From positions 1-39,238 of the forward strand of contig DAIMZO010000021.1 in NCBI GenBank assembly GCA_036733925.1: 39,238 bases of DNA, read 5' to 3'. A program made the position numbers and the translations under genes. Source of the stretch: UBA2897 sp036733925. GTDB taxonomy: Bacteria > Bacillota > Negativicutes > Selenomonadales > Selenomonadaceae. Numbering within the stretch: the first letter of the stretch is position 1; the number at the start of each line of letters is the position of its first letter. Shown one piece after another: positions 1 to 8,290 of this stretch. The notes below the pieces were generated by a model. The model saw only the letters and a program-made list of their open reading frames with translations, had not been told where the DNA came from and searched no databases.

Positions 1-54
1 AGCAGGGGACTGAAAATCCCCGTGTCAGTGGTTCGATTCCGCTCTGAGGCACCA
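1..54 (+). tRNA. tRNA-Phe (GAA), 3' part only
   Basis: The window opens inside a tRNA. The anticodon arm is complete: stem 5-9 pairs with 17-21, the loop is 10-16 and the anticodon GAA is at 12-14. A T arm follows with loop TTCGATT (stem 34 region, 3' strand 39-43), then the 3' acceptor strand 44-50, discriminator A51 and an encoded CCA at 52-54. The anticodon and the loop CTGAAAA identify tRNA-Phe. The D arm and 5' acceptor strand lie before the window. Confidence 0.93.
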
Positions 55-66
55 TCTGGAATATGA

Positions 67-96
67 AACCTGTATCGTTTACGATGCAGGTTTTTC
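67..96 (+). terminator. Rho-independent terminator after tRNA-Phe
   Basis: A 12-bp stem (67-78 with 81-92, one G-T pair) is followed by a T tract. It ends the tRNA transcript before the exporter gene at 146. Confidence 0.85.
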
Positions 97-145
97 TATA
101 TTCATTTTTTGTTGTACTGTGTATTCTTAAAGGAGTAGTCGAAGT

Positions 146-721
146 ATGGATGCTTTTGTTGCGGCTTTTTTTGTCGTGCTTCTGGCCGAGATGGGCGATA
201 AGACGCAGTTCGTCGTCATGGCCTTTGCGGCGAAGTACGACTGGAAAAAGGTATTGGCGGGCATGACGATCGGCATCGTGCTCGTGCATGCGGCAGCCGT
301 TGCGGCCGGCTCGATCATCGGACGGTTCATCCCGCAGGATTTCATGGCATTGCTGGCCGCGCTGATTTTCCTCGGTTTCGGGATTTGGACGCTGCGCGCG
401 AAGGACGAAGAGGACGAGGAGGACGAAGGGGATTCCAGCTATGGCCCAATCTGGTCTGTCGCGATCACGTTCATCCTCGGTGAGATGGGCGACAAGACGC
501 AGTTCGCGACGATGACGATGGCTGCGCAGTACGGATGCTGGCTGCAGATCCTGCTCGGTGCGGTTGCCGGCATGCTGCTCGCGGACTGCATGGGCCTGAT
601 CCTCGGAACATTCCTGCACCGGAGGCTGCCAGCGAAGACCATGCGCTATATTTCCGGCGGGATTTTCCTGCTGTTCGGCGCTTTCGGGCTCATTCAGTCC
701 AAAATGAAATTTCTTGCGTAA
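146..721 (+). CDS. GDT1/TMEM165 (UPF0016) family Mn2+/Ca2+ exporter
   Basis: This 191-residue inner-membrane protein has the two-repeat layout of the UPF0016/GDT1 family. Each half carries the family signature EMGDKTQ, at about residues 15-21 and 113-119, whose acidic residues form the cation site. The halves are separated by a very acidic cytosolic loop rich in D and E at about residues 85-97. Characterised bacterial members (such as MneA) export Mn2+, and eukaryotic members handle Mn2+/Ca2+ against protons; Mn2+ export is the best guess here. The start at 146 has an AGGAG ribosome site at about 130. No yybP-ykoY-type leader fits in the short gap after the tRNA terminator. The gene appears monocistronic or read with the tRNA unit. 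Family assignment is secure; the ion is inferred. Confidence 0.92.
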   Translation: MDAFVAAFFVVLLAEMGDKTQFVVMAFAAKYDWKKVLAGMTIGIVLVHAAAVAAGSIIGRFIPQDFMALLAALIFLGFGIWTLRAKDEEDEEDEGDSSYGPIWSVAITFILGEMGDKTQFATMTMAAQYGCWLQILLGAVAGMLLADCMGLILGTFLHRRLPAKTMRYISGGIFLLFGAFGLIQSKMKFLA

Positions 722-726
722 ATCCC

Positions 727-754
727 TTGTATTTTCAGTTTTCCTGCGTATAAT
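727..754 (+). promoter_or_regulatory. Sigma-70-type promoter of the dedA-like gene
   Basis: A -35 TTGTAT (727-732), 16-nt spacer and consensus -10 TATAAT (749-754) lie 55 nt before the DedA start. A small GCCC/GGGC hairpin sits in the leader at about 776-788. Confidence 0.65.
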
Positions 755-808
755 GACTCGTAGATAGAAAGAATTGCCCACTCGGGCGAAAAGGGGAAGG
801 AGTACATC

Positions 809-1432
809 ATGGAGCAGTTTTCCGGTTTGTTCCTGGAGTTCATTCGCGATTGGGGTTATGTGGCGGTGGCCATCCTGATGGGCGCTGAGAATGCGTGCAT
901 CCCCATTCCTTCGGAGCTGGTTCTTGGTTTTGCAGGGTATCTGATCTTTGCCGGTCAGATGGATTTCGTGACGGTGCTGATCTTCGGCATGATCGGCGGT
1001 CTCGCGGGCTCAATCTTCGCCTATGCGGTCGGGCATTACGGCGGGCGTCCGCTCGTGGACCGGTATGGCCATTATTTCCTGATCAAGCCGTCCCATGTGG
1101 ATGTCGCGCAGCGCTGGTTCGACAAATACGGGATGAAGGCCGTGTTCTTCAGCCGCATGCTGCCGGTCGTGCGCACGTTCATCTCGTTGCCGGCGGGTTT
1201 CGCACATGTCGACCTGAAGCGTTTCGTGTTCTACACGGTCGCGGGCTCTTTGCCATGGACGGCGCTGATCCTTGTCGTCGGCATGCTGCTCGGCAAGAGC
1301 TGGCAGGTCATGCTCGTCGTCGGGCACCAGATCAGCCTGATCTTCGTCGGCGTCTGCGCGGTCGTCATCGCGGCGCTGTATTTCCGCTATCGCCGCAATA
1401 AGCGCGCGGCGCGGGCACAGGAAGCGGATTGA
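809..1432 (+). CDS. DedA family membrane protein (VTT/SNARE-associated domain)
   Basis: A 207-residue integral membrane protein of the DedA superfamily. Visible hallmarks are the N-terminal reentrant segment with E and the PIPSE motif (about residues 27-36), the amphipathic segment with the FFSRMLPVVRTFISLPAG motif (about residues 112-129) containing the conserved arginines, and several hydrophobic helices up to about residue 192, followed by a basic tail (RYRRNKRAARA). DedA proteins are linked to undecaprenyl-phosphate or phospholipid translocation and to membrane-potential homeostasis; which substrate applies here cannot be told from sequence. The start has a strong ribosome site (AAGGGGAAGGAG). 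It has its own promoter and is followed by the separate purB promoter, so it is probably a single-gene unit. Confidence 0.92.
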   Translation: MEQFSGLFLEFIRDWGYVAVAILMGAENACIPIPSELVLGFAGYLIFAGQMDFVTVLIFGMIGGLAGSIFAYAVGHYGGRPLVDRYGHYFLIKPSHVDVAQRWFDKYGMKAVFFSRMLPVVRTFISLPAGFAHVDLKRFVFYTVAGSLPWTALILVVGMLLGKSWQVMLVVGHQISLIFVGVCAVVIAALYFRYRRNKRAARAQEAD

Positions 1433-1451
1433 ACGAATCTCGTTTGTAACA

Positions 1452-1481
1452 TTGACAGTCCTCCCATGAAAATGGTATGAT
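1452..1481 (+). promoter_or_regulatory. Strong promoter of purB-purA
   Basis: Perfect -35 TTGACA (1452-1457), 18-nt spacer and -10 TATGAT (1476-1481). Transcription should begin near 1488, leaving a leader of about 130 nt before purB. Confidence 0.85.
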
Positions 1482-1506
1482 AGTCAAGGGAAATAAGGTA
1501 ATCTCC

Positions 1507-1560
1507 AGACTCGGATGGAGCATTTCTCCACAATAGAGAAATACTCTGTTTGAGTCTTTT
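1507..1560 (+). terminator. Attenuator-like hairpin in the purB leader
   Basis: Downstream of the purB promoter, AGACTC (1507-1512) pairs with GAGTCT (1552-1557). Inside it, 1517-1520 pairs with 1544-1547 and ATTTCTC (1522-1528) pairs with GAGAAAT (1536-1542) around a 7-nt loop. A T5 tract follows directly, so this resembles an intrinsic terminator placed within the leader. A competing small hairpin, TGGAG/CTCCA (1516-1520 with 1526-1530), would disrupt the inner stem. No T-box consensus and no recognisable purine or PRPP riboswitch core was found. Attenuation is inferred. Confidence 0.55.
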
Positions 1561-1619
1561 TGTGTTTTCACTTCCGCGGTGCAGAGACGCCGCTAGGTAC
1601 TTAGAGGAGGAACTCACTG

Positions 1620-2912
1620 ATGATCAAACGTTACACGCGTCCGGAGATGGGGAAGCTCTGGTCTGTTGAGAACGAATGGCAGTACATCCTGAACGTCGAG
1701 ATGGCTGCCTGCGATGCGATGGCAGAGCTTGGAGAAATCCCGAAGGAGGCCGCGAAGAACATCCGCGCAAAGGCGGGCTTCGAGGTCGACCGCATCCATG
1801 AGATCGAGTCGGTCACGCATCATGACATCATCGCGTTCCTGACGAACGTGGCGGAGCATGTCGGTGAGGATTCGAAATACATCCACAAGGGCCTGACGTC
1901 GAGCGATGTCAAGGACACGGCGGTCTGCATGCAGATGCGCGATGCTCTCGATATCCTGATCGATGACATGAAGAAGTTCCACGAGGTGCTGCGCCGCCGC
2001 GCCGCGGAATTCAAGCACACGCCGTGCATCGGCCGCACGCATGGCATCCATGCGGAGCCGATGACGTTCGGCCTGAAGCTCCTGCTTTGGAGCGCCGAGA
2101 TCGAGCGCGATATCGACCGCCTCGAGCACGCGAAGAAGACGGTATCCGTATGCAAGCTCTCCGGCGCGGTCGGCACGTATTCGAACATCGACCCGAAGGT
2201 CGAGCAGATGGTCGGCAAGGCGCTCGGCCTGACGCCGGTACGCCTCGCGACGCAGGTCATCCAGCGCGACCGCCACGCGGAATTCGTCACGGCGATCGCA
2301 ATCTGCTCCTCGACGCTCGAGAAGATTGCGACGGAGATCCGCAACCTGCAGCGCACGGATATCCGCGAGGCAGAGGAGTATTTCTCCCCGGGGCAGAAGG
2401 GCTCGTCCGCGATGCCGCATAAGCGCAACCCGATCAACTGCGAGCGCGTCAGCGGCATGGCCCGCCTGAACCGCGGCAATGCGGTCGCTGCGCTCGAGGA
2501 CATCACGCTCTGGCATGAGCGCGATATCTCCCACAGCTCGGTCGAGCGCGTGATCCTGCCGGATTCGTCGATCAACCTCGACTACTGCACGGTCAAGCTC
2601 ACGGATATCGTCGACAAGCTGCTCGTCTATCCGGAGAAGATGCTGCACAACATGAACCGCACGGGCGGCCTGATTTACAGCCAGCGCATCCTGCTCTCAA
2701 TCGTCGATAAGGGCGTGCTCCGCGAGGATGCCTACAAGTGGGTACAGCGCAACGCGATGAAGCGCTGGATGAAGGGCGAGGACTTCCGCACGAACGTCGA
2801 GAAAGACCCGGATATCACGAAGTATCTCTCGAAAGAAGAAATCGACGATTGCTTCGATTATAAATATTTCCTGCGCAATATCGACATGATCTTTGCGCGC
2901 TTCGGACTCTAA
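1620..2912 (+). CDS. purB: Adenylosuccinate lyase
   Basis: This 430-residue cytosolic enzyme of the fumarase/aspartase superfamily catalyses two steps of purine synthesis: SAICAR to AICAR plus fumarate, and adenylosuccinate to AMP plus fumarate. The superfamily signature GSSAMPHKRNPI is at about residues 260-271. Upstream lie the TSSDVKDTA segment (about 93-101) and the GRTHGIHAEP segment with the catalytic His (about 138-147). Length is typical for PurB. The start at 1620 is supported by GAGGAGG at 1604-1610. The gene is followed after 18 nt by purA, so the two enzymes that convert IMP to AMP form one operon. Expression may be attenuated in the leader. Confidence 0.98.
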   Translation: MIKRYTRPEMGKLWSVENEWQYILNVEMAACDAMAELGEIPKEAAKNIRAKAGFEVDRIHEIESVTHHDIIAFLTNVAEHVGEDSKYIHKGLTSSDVKDTAVCMQMRDALDILIDDMKKFHEVLRRRAAEFKHTPCIGRTHGIHAEPMTFGLKLLLWSAEIERDIDRLEHAKKTVSVCKLSGAVGTYSNIDPKVEQMVGKALGLTPVRLATQVIQRDRHAEFVTAIAICSSTLEKIATEIRNLQRTDIREAEEYFSPGQKGSSAMPHKRNPINCERVSGMARLNRGNAVAALEDITLWHERDISHSSVERVILPDSSINLDYCTVKLTDIVDKLLVYPEKMLHNMNRTGGLIYSQRILLSIVDKGVLREDAYKWVQRNAMKRWMKGEDFRTNVEKDPDITKYLSKEEIDDCFDYKYFLRNIDMIFARFGL

Positions 2913-2930
2913 TTCAAAGGGGTAACGCAT

Positions 2931-4217
2931 ATGTCAACAGTAGTAGTAACCGGCACACAATGGGGCGACGAAGGCAAGGGCAAGATCGTCGACTATCTCG
3001 CACAGCAGGCGGAGACGGTCGTCCGTTTCCAGGGCGGCGCGAACGCCGGCCATACGGTCGTCGTCGACGGTGAGGCGTACAAGCTCCGCCTGATGCCGTC
3101 CGGCATCCTGTTCAAGGGCTCGCACTGCGTCGTCGGCAACGGTGTCGCTTTCGACCCGATGGTCATGCTGCAGGAGATGGATAACCTCGCCTCGCGCGGC
3201 ATCGACCTTTCGGGCATCCGCATCTCGAACCGCGCGCAGGTCGTCCTGCCCTACCACCGCCTGATGGACGGGCTCAGCGATGAGGCCCGCGGCAAGAACA
3301 AAGTCGGCACGACGAAGAACGGCATCGGCCCCTGCTATGTGGACCGCGATAACCGCATCGGCATTCGCGTCTGCGACCTCATGGAAAAGGATACGTTCGA
3401 GCAGAAGCTCAAGGAAAACCTCGCAATCAAGAATCGCGAGCTGAAGCTCCTCTACGACCATGAGCCGCTGGACTACGACGAGATCTGCAAGGAATACGAG
3501 GGCTATGCGGATCGTCTGCGCCCGTATGTCTGCGACACGATTGCGCTGCTCGACGAGGAGATTAAGGCGGGCCGCAAGATCCTGTTCGAGGGCGCGCAGG
3601 CGACGATGCTCGACATCGACTACGGCACGTATCCGTATGTTACGGCATCGCATCCGGTCTCGGGCGGCGTAGGCGTTGGCTGCGGTGTTGCTCCGCAGAA
3701 GATCGACAAGGTCGTCGGCATCGTCAAGGCGTACTGCACGCGTGTCGGCGAAGGCCCATTCCCGACAGAACAGCTCAACGAGACGGGGAACCGCCTGCGC
3801 GAGCTCGGCCACGAGTACGGCGTCGTCACGGGCCGTCCGCGCCGCACGGGCTGGCTCGATGCCTGCGTCGTGCGCTACGCCGGCATCCTGTCCGGCATCG
3901 ACTACATGGCTGTCACGCGCCTCGATATCCTCGATGATTTCGATGAGATCAAGATGTGCACGGGCTACCGCTATCAGGGCAAGCTCCTGAACGAGATCCC
4001 GGCGAGCCTCAAGGTGCTCAGCGAGGTCGAGCCGGTCTATGAAACGTTCAAAGGCTGGAAGACGGACATCACGAAAGTCCGCAAATACGAAGACCTGCCG
4101 GCAGAGGCCAAGACGTATCTCGAGCGCATGGCAGAGGTCACGGGCATCCAGCTCGGCATCGTGTCGGTCGGACCAGACCGCGATGAGACCATCGTCATGG
4201 CCAACGATATTTTCTGA
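2931..4217 (+). CDS. purA: Adenylosuccinate synthetase
   Basis: A 428-residue GTP-dependent enzyme joining IMP and aspartate to adenylosuccinate, the substrate of the lyase encoded just upstream. The N-terminal P-loop GTQWGDEGKGK (residues 8-18) contains the catalytic Asp, followed by the GGANAGHTV segment (about residues 36-44) with the catalytic His. The KNGIGP segment (about 129-134) and the C-terminal guanine-binding SVGPDR region are also visible. Length matches the family (about 430). AAAGGGG before the ATG serves as ribosome site. It is the last gene of the purB-purA operon, closed by a strong terminator. Confidence 0.98.
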   Translation: MSTVVVTGTQWGDEGKGKIVDYLAQQAETVVRFQGGANAGHTVVVDGEAYKLRLMPSGILFKGSHCVVGNGVAFDPMVMLQEMDNLASRGIDLSGIRISNRAQVVLPYHRLMDGLSDEARGKNKVGTTKNGIGPCYVDRDNRIGIRVCDLMEKDTFEQKLKENLAIKNRELKLLYDHEPLDYDEICKEYEGYADRLRPYVCDTIALLDEEIKAGRKILFEGAQATMLDIDYGTYPYVTASHPVSGGVGVGCGVAPQKIDKVVGIVKAYCTRVGEGPFPTEQLNETGNRLRELGHEYGVVTGRPRRTGWLDACVVRYAGILSGIDYMAVTRLDILDDFDEIKMCTGYRYQGKLLNEIPASLKVLSEVEPVYETFKGWKTDITKVRKYEDLPAEAKTYLERMAEVTGIQLGIVSVGPDRDETIVMANDIF

Positions 4218-4237
4218 TAACAGGAAACAGCATAAGG

Positions 4238-4276
4238 AACGGGAATCCGTACGGATCAGCACGGGTTCCCGTTTTT
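4238..4276 (+). terminator. Terminator of purB-purA
   Basis: A 13-bp stem (4238-4250 with 4261-4273, one G-T pair) around a 10-nt loop runs into a T5 tract. Confidence 0.9.
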
Positions 4277-4396
4277 CGTTCCATCAGGAATTTACAGGAA
4301 TTTTATTTCCCGCTATGAGAGGAGATGGCGGGAGAAACATAGAATCAGTTAGGAAAAGGGGCTTTGAGCTATTTCATTTTCTATCGGGGGCTGAAA

Positions 4397-7351
4397 ATGA
4401 ACGAATCAAAAGGGAAGAAACAGAAAAAATGGGGCGCGGCCTTGCTCATGCTGGTCGTTCTCTTTGCTGTGCTTTTCCCATGGGGGCAGGCGTGCGCAGA
4501 GGAACAGGATCTGCAGACCATCCGCGTCGGTTACCGGGATATGCCGAACCTGCTGACGAAGGACGAGGATGGAGAATACAGCGGGATCCTGTACGAGTTC
4601 ATGGAGACGGTTGCGGCTTATGCGGGTGTCAATATCGTCTATGTCGAGGGGGATGAACGGGAGAATTATGATCGTCTCGAGCGCGGCGAAATCGATATCC
4701 TGCCGGCTGTACTGAAGGGGCCTGGTGGAGAGAGCCGCTATCCGCTGTCTACGGAACCGGTTTTTCAGACGACGATTGAGGCGGCCTTCCATGATGTGTC
4801 CGTGATGGATCGAGGGGAGGAACTCAAGGTCGGGTATTTCGGCCCTGCTTTTAATCCGGCGATATTGAAAGATTGGCTAGACCATCAGCTCAGCAATTAT
4901 GCGCCGGGCTATGACCTGCGCCGCTATACCATCCCCGGCTCGATTGACCCCGATTATGACAGCGGAAAGATTGATGCCATCATCACCAATTCCTTCCATC
5001 CGCAGGCGGAATCCAATGCTGTGATTCCATTGGCATATGAGGATACCTACCTTGCCTATTCGCATACGGCGAGGGGGCTGGCCATCCGGGAAAAGATTGA
5101 CACAGCGATATCGAATATCCTGCTTGCCGATCCGCTTTTCCGCGACCATGTGCTCGCGAAATACAATCAGGTCGATGCGCGCATCGACCTGACGCCGGGG
5201 GAGCGCGCCTATGTCAAGAGCCTCGGTCATCTGACGGCCGCTTCCTCGGAGGGGCAGGAGCCGTACAGTTATTTTGATGGCAACGAGGCAAAAGGCGTGG
5301 TCGCGGAGATCATGCGGATACTTTCCGACGAGATCGGCATTCCAATCGAGAGCCGGAGCCTTGGGGACAACAACGCATTGCTGCAGGGGTTCCGCAATGG
5401 CGAGGCGGACATCATTACGGATTTCAACAACGACTTCAACTGGGCGGATAAGAATGGGGCGCGCATCACGTTCCCGTATATCCATATCGATTATGTGACG
5501 GTCATGCGGCGCGGGGCGAAGATTCCTGACGAGCCGGTGGTCGCCTGCGTGCGCGGGCACTACTATACGAAGCAGTTCGTGGAGAAGAAGTATCCGGAAA
5601 AGCAGCGCATCTACTTCAATACCGTCCACGAATGCATGGATGCGGTCAGCAATGGCATGGCGGACATGACGTTTGCGAAGGCCATCACGGTGCAGCACGA
5701 TATCTATGAGGGAGATTACTATAACCTCTACACGAATGGCGGTGTCGTCTTTTCGCATGGCGTGTCGATTGCCGTGCACAAGGACGCCGACCCGCGTCTG
5801 CTGCGCATCCTGAACAAGGCCATCGTGCAGCTCAACCCGAAGGCGGTGCAGGGCGTCGTCAACCAGCAGTTCTTTTCCGGCAAGGAGAACCACGGGTTGC
5901 AGGATATCCTGTTCCGGAACCCGGTCGCGACCCTGCAGTTCGGCGCGCTCGCAGCCTTGGCCATCATCGCGCTGATCCTGCTCTATGCCTATTACCGCTA
6001 TCGCCATAACCGCGCCATGCAGACGTTCGCCTACACGGACCACGCGACGGGCCTGCATACGCTGAGCTGGCTCATTTCCTTCGGGCCGCGGCTCATCGTC
6101 CAGCGGCGGTATGAGCAGATTCACGGTCGGCTATGGCTCATGCTGATCACGGAGCAGCACCTCTCGCTCATCAAGGACAGCTATGACCGGGGCCTTCTGA
6201 TCCAGGCCATCCTGAAGGTGCGGAACCGCGTGCGTGCGCATCACAGCTGGATGGTTGAGGATGCGGTGAACTCTGAGCTCACGCGGATCTACGCGTTTTT
6301 CGTTATGCCGGAAGGCTCGACGCCGCAGCAGGCCGCCGAGCTCATCCAGAGGGAGGCGGGCTCGATTGAAGTCGGCGTATCCTTCACGACGAATCTCGAT
6401 TACAGCATCGGCTTTTTCCAGATCGAACCGGATGCGCGCGTCGACAACAAGAAGATGGAGCAGTACCTTGGCTGCCTGCAGATCGCGCTTGATGAGGCTC
6501 TGAGGGATGCAAAACCCTATGCCATATACGATGAGAGAATGAAAACCGTGCTCGACCACCATCATAAGATGGAAATCCTGATGGAAAAAGCCCTGCAGCA
6601 GGATGAATTCCAGGTCTGGCTGCAGCCGAAATACAATATCGACACGCAGGAAATCGTCGGGGCGGAGGCGCTCGTGCGCTGGCAGAGCCCGGAGCTCGGC
6701 TTCTTGATGCCGGGGCAGTTCATGGGATTTTTCGAGAGGAACGGCTTTGCTGTCGAGCTCGACTACTATATGCTGCGCAAGGTCATGGAGCTCCAGCAGT
6801 TCTATGTCGACCGCGGGGAAAAGATCATCCCGATTTCTGTCAACCAGTCCGGCCTGCATATCACCGAGGAAGGCTATCTCGAGAAGATGAAAGCCATCAT
6901 GGAGGAATACCATCTGCCGAAGGGCAGCATCGAGCTCGAGATCACGGAGACCGCGTTCATCGACTTCGGCACGCAGGGCAAGCGCGAGAACACGAAGCAC
7001 ATCATCGACAGCCTGCACGCGTTCGGCTTCTCGCTGTCGATGGATGATTTCTGCACGGGCTATTCGTCGATTGCGATGCTGCGGAACCTGCCGATGGACG
7101 TCATGAAAATCGACCGCGCGATGTTGCTCGCGGCGGAGCAGGATGTGCGTTCGGAGGGCATTCTGCGCCATGTCATATCCCTCGGACGCGACCTCGGCAT
7201 GCTCGTGCTCTGCGAGGGCGTTGAGACACGCGAGCAGGAGAAGCTCCTGATGAACAACGGTTGCCACTACGCGCAGGGCTACCTGTTCGGCAAGCCGATG
7301 CGCGTCACCGATTTCAACCGCCGCGTGAGCAAGGAGATGGACGGGAATTGA
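4397..7351 (+). CDS. Membrane EAL-domain c-di-GMP phosphodiesterase with two periplasmic SBP domains
   Basis: A 984-residue sensor enzyme. After a signal peptide (hydrophobic core LLMLVVLFAVLF, cleavage near ACA-EE) come two tandem SBP_bac_3-type solute-binding domains (about residues 40-260 and 275-505), a membrane helix (about 515-540), a degenerate GGDEF-like domain without a GGDEF motif (about 550-720) and a C-terminal EAL domain (about 735-980). EAL catalytic motifs are kept: GAEALVRW, the Asn of SVNQSG, ELEITET, DDFCTGYSS (Cys where Gly is usual), the Lys of KIDR and CEGVET. It is therefore probably an active phosphodiesterase whose activity is set by a periplasmic small ligand, such as an amino acid. 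The start is a choice: an upstream TTG at 4364 would extend the protein by 11 residues, but ATG 4397 follows GGGGG and gives a clean signal peptide. It stands alone between two terminated operons. Confidence 0.9.
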   Translation: MNESKGKKQKKWGAALLMLVVLFAVLFPWGQACAEEQDLQTIRVGYRDMPNLLTKDEDGEYSGILYEFMETVAAYAGVNIVYVEGDERENYDRLERGEIDILPAVLKGPGGESRYPLSTEPVFQTTIEAAFHDVSVMDRGEELKVGYFGPAFNPAILKDWLDHQLSNYAPGYDLRRYTIPGSIDPDYDSGKIDAIITNSFHPQAESNAVIPLAYEDTYLAYSHTARGLAIREKIDTAISNILLADPLFRDHVLAKYNQVDARIDLTPGERAYVKSLGHLTAASSEGQEPYSYFDGNEAKGVVAEIMRILSDEIGIPIESRSLGDNNALLQGFRNGEADIITDFNNDFNWADKNGARITFPYIHIDYVTVMRRGAKIPDEPVVACVRGHYYTKQFVEKKYPEKQRIYFNTVHECMDAVSNGMADMTFAKAITVQHDIYEGDYYNLYTNGGVVFSHGVSIAVHKDADPRLLRILNKAIVQLNPKAVQGVVNQQFFSGKENHGLQDILFRNPVATLQFGALAALAIIALILLYAYYRYRHNRAMQTFAYTDHATGLHTLSWLISFGPRLIVQRRYEQIHGRLWLMLITEQHLSLIKDSYDRGLLIQAILKVRNRVRAHHSWMVEDAVNSELTRIYAFFVMPEGSTPQQAAELIQREAGSIEVGVSFTTNLDYSIGFFQIEPDARVDNKKMEQYLGCLQIALDEALRDAKPYAIYDERMKTVLDHHHKMEILMEKALQQDEFQVWLQPKYNIDTQEIVGAEALVRWQSPELGFLMPGQFMGFFERNGFAVELDYYMLRKVMELQQFYVDRGEKIIPISVNQSGLHITEEGYLEKMKAIMEEYHLPKGSIELEITETAFIDFGTQGKRENTKHIIDSLHAFGFSLSMDDFCTGYSSIAMLRNLPMDVMKIDRAMLLAAEQDVRSEGILRHVISLGRDLGMLVLCEGVETREQEKLLMNNGCHYAQGYLFGKPMRVTDFNRRVSKEMDGN

Positions 7352-7381
7352 TGGGATTTTCGCCGAGTTTCGCCTGCCCTA

Positions 7382-7410
7382 TTGACATTTATCCCGAAAG
7401 CCTCTAAAAT
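7382..7410 (+). promoter_or_regulatory. Promoter of the suf operon
   Basis: Perfect -35 TTGACA (7382-7387), a 17-nt spacer and -10 TAAAAT (7405-7410), 118 nt before sufC. Confidence 0.88.
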
Positions 7411-7423
7411 AAAAATCGTTAAT

Positions 7424-7442
7424 CCCGAGTATTTTACTAAGG
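7424..7442. promoter_or_regulatory. Palindromic operator at the suf start site (IscR/Rrf2-like)
   Basis: The 19-nt site centred on 7433 has matching half sites CC-N2-AGTA and TACT-N2-GG around a 3-nt centre (7424-7442). It overlaps the expected transcription start, the place where a repressor would act. The shape resembles sites of Rrf2-family Fe-S sensors such as IscR, which commonly control suf or isc operons. No Rrf2 gene is in the window, so the regulator is inferred. Confidence 0.6.
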
Positions 7443-7460
7443 TATCAACGATGCCAGGAG

Positions 7461-7486
7461 CAGCCTCGCGATTGCGGGGCTGTTTT
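7461..7486 (+). terminator. Leader hairpin before sufC
   Basis: CAGCCTCG (7461-7468) pairs with CGGGGCTG (7475-7482) around a 6-nt loop and is followed by T4. It is terminator-like but has a weak T tract and lies inside the suf leader, so it may be a partial attenuator or an mRNA-stabilising hairpin. Confidence 0.45.
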
Positions 7487-7527
7487 GGTGTCATCTGGGC
7501 ATAGCGATAAGATTAGGAGAGCTGAAT

Positions 7528-8280
7528 ATGTCGGAGAAATTACTGGAAATCAAAGACCTGCACGCCGGTGTAGAGGATAAGGAAATCTTGAAGGGGCTTT
7601 CCCTGTCAATCGGGAAGGGCGAAGTCCATGTCATCCTCGGGCCGAACGGCTCGGGCAAGTCGACGCTCATGAACGTCATCATGGGCCATCCGAAATATCA
7701 GGTGACGGGCGGCTCGATGCTCTTCGAGGGCGAGGATATGACGCCGCTCAAGACCTACGAGCGCGCGCGCAAAGGCCTGTTCCTCTCGTTCCAGACGCCG
7801 GAGGAGATCCCAGGCATCACGCTCGAGAACATGATTCGGACGTCCATCCAGGCGGTCACGGGCAAGAAAGCGAAGATCCTCCCGTTCCGCAAGCAGCTCA
7901 AGGCGACGATGGAAGAACTCAAGATGAAGCCGGAGTACGCGGACCGCTATCTGAACGTCGGCTTTTCGGGCGGCGAGAAGAAGCGTGCGGAGATCCTGCA
8001 GCTCCTGATGCTGAACCCGAAGCTCGCGCTGCTCGATGAGACGGATTCCGGCCTCGATGTCGACGCGGTCAAGATTGTCTCGGAGGGCGTCGCGAAATTC
8101 CACAACGAGAACAATTCGTGCATCATCATCACGCATAACGCGCGCATCCTCGACAAGCTCAAGGTCGACTACGTTCACGTCCTCATGAACGGCGAGATCG
8201 TCGAAGAGGGCGGCCCAGAGCTCGTCGACGAGATCAACCGCCGCGGGTTCACGCATATTCAGAGCGGACAGGAAAAGTGA
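7528..8280 (+). CDS. sufC: SUF Fe-S assembly ATPase SufC
   Basis: A 250-residue ABC-type ATPase that works as a soluble complex with SufB and SufD to build Fe-S clusters. Walker A GPNGSGKST is at about residues 38-46, the ABC signature FSGGEKKR at about 149-156, and Walker B LALLDETDSGLD at about 170-181, with the TDSGLD variant characteristic of SufC; the switch His is in IITHN. Length is normal. It opens the order C-B-D-S-U, with B, D and S following within 1-20 nt. Ribosome site AGGAGAG lies before the ATG. Confidence 0.97.
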   Translation: MSEKLLEIKDLHAGVEDKEILKGLSLSIGKGEVHVILGPNGSGKSTLMNVIMGHPKYQVTGGSMLFEGEDMTPLKTYERARKGLFLSFQTPEEIPGITLENMIRTSIQAVTGKKAKILPFRKQLKATMEELKMKPEYADRYLNVGFSGGEKKRAEILQLLMLNPKLALLDETDSGLDVDAVKIVSEGVAKFHNENNSCIIITHNARILDKLKVDYVHVLMNGEIVEEGGPELVDEINRRGFTHIQSGQEK

Positions 8281-8290
8281 GGCGTGCAAG

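Noticed and set aside
1488..1619. T-box or purine riboswitch before purB
   Set aside because: No T-box consensus (AGGGUGGNACCGCG) and no three-way-junction purine aptamer core could be found.
1614..2648. Long open frames antisense to purB, and similar ones opposite purA, the EAL gene, sufB, ptsI, aspA and galactanase genes
   Set aside because: They arise from GC-rich codon bias of the real genes; they lack ribosome sites, show Arg/Ala/Asp/Val-rich nonsense composition and match no family.
4277..4396. c-di-GMP riboswitch before the EAL gene
   Set aside because: Only a CCCGC/GCGGG pairing is present; the conserved GEMM aptamer segments are absent.
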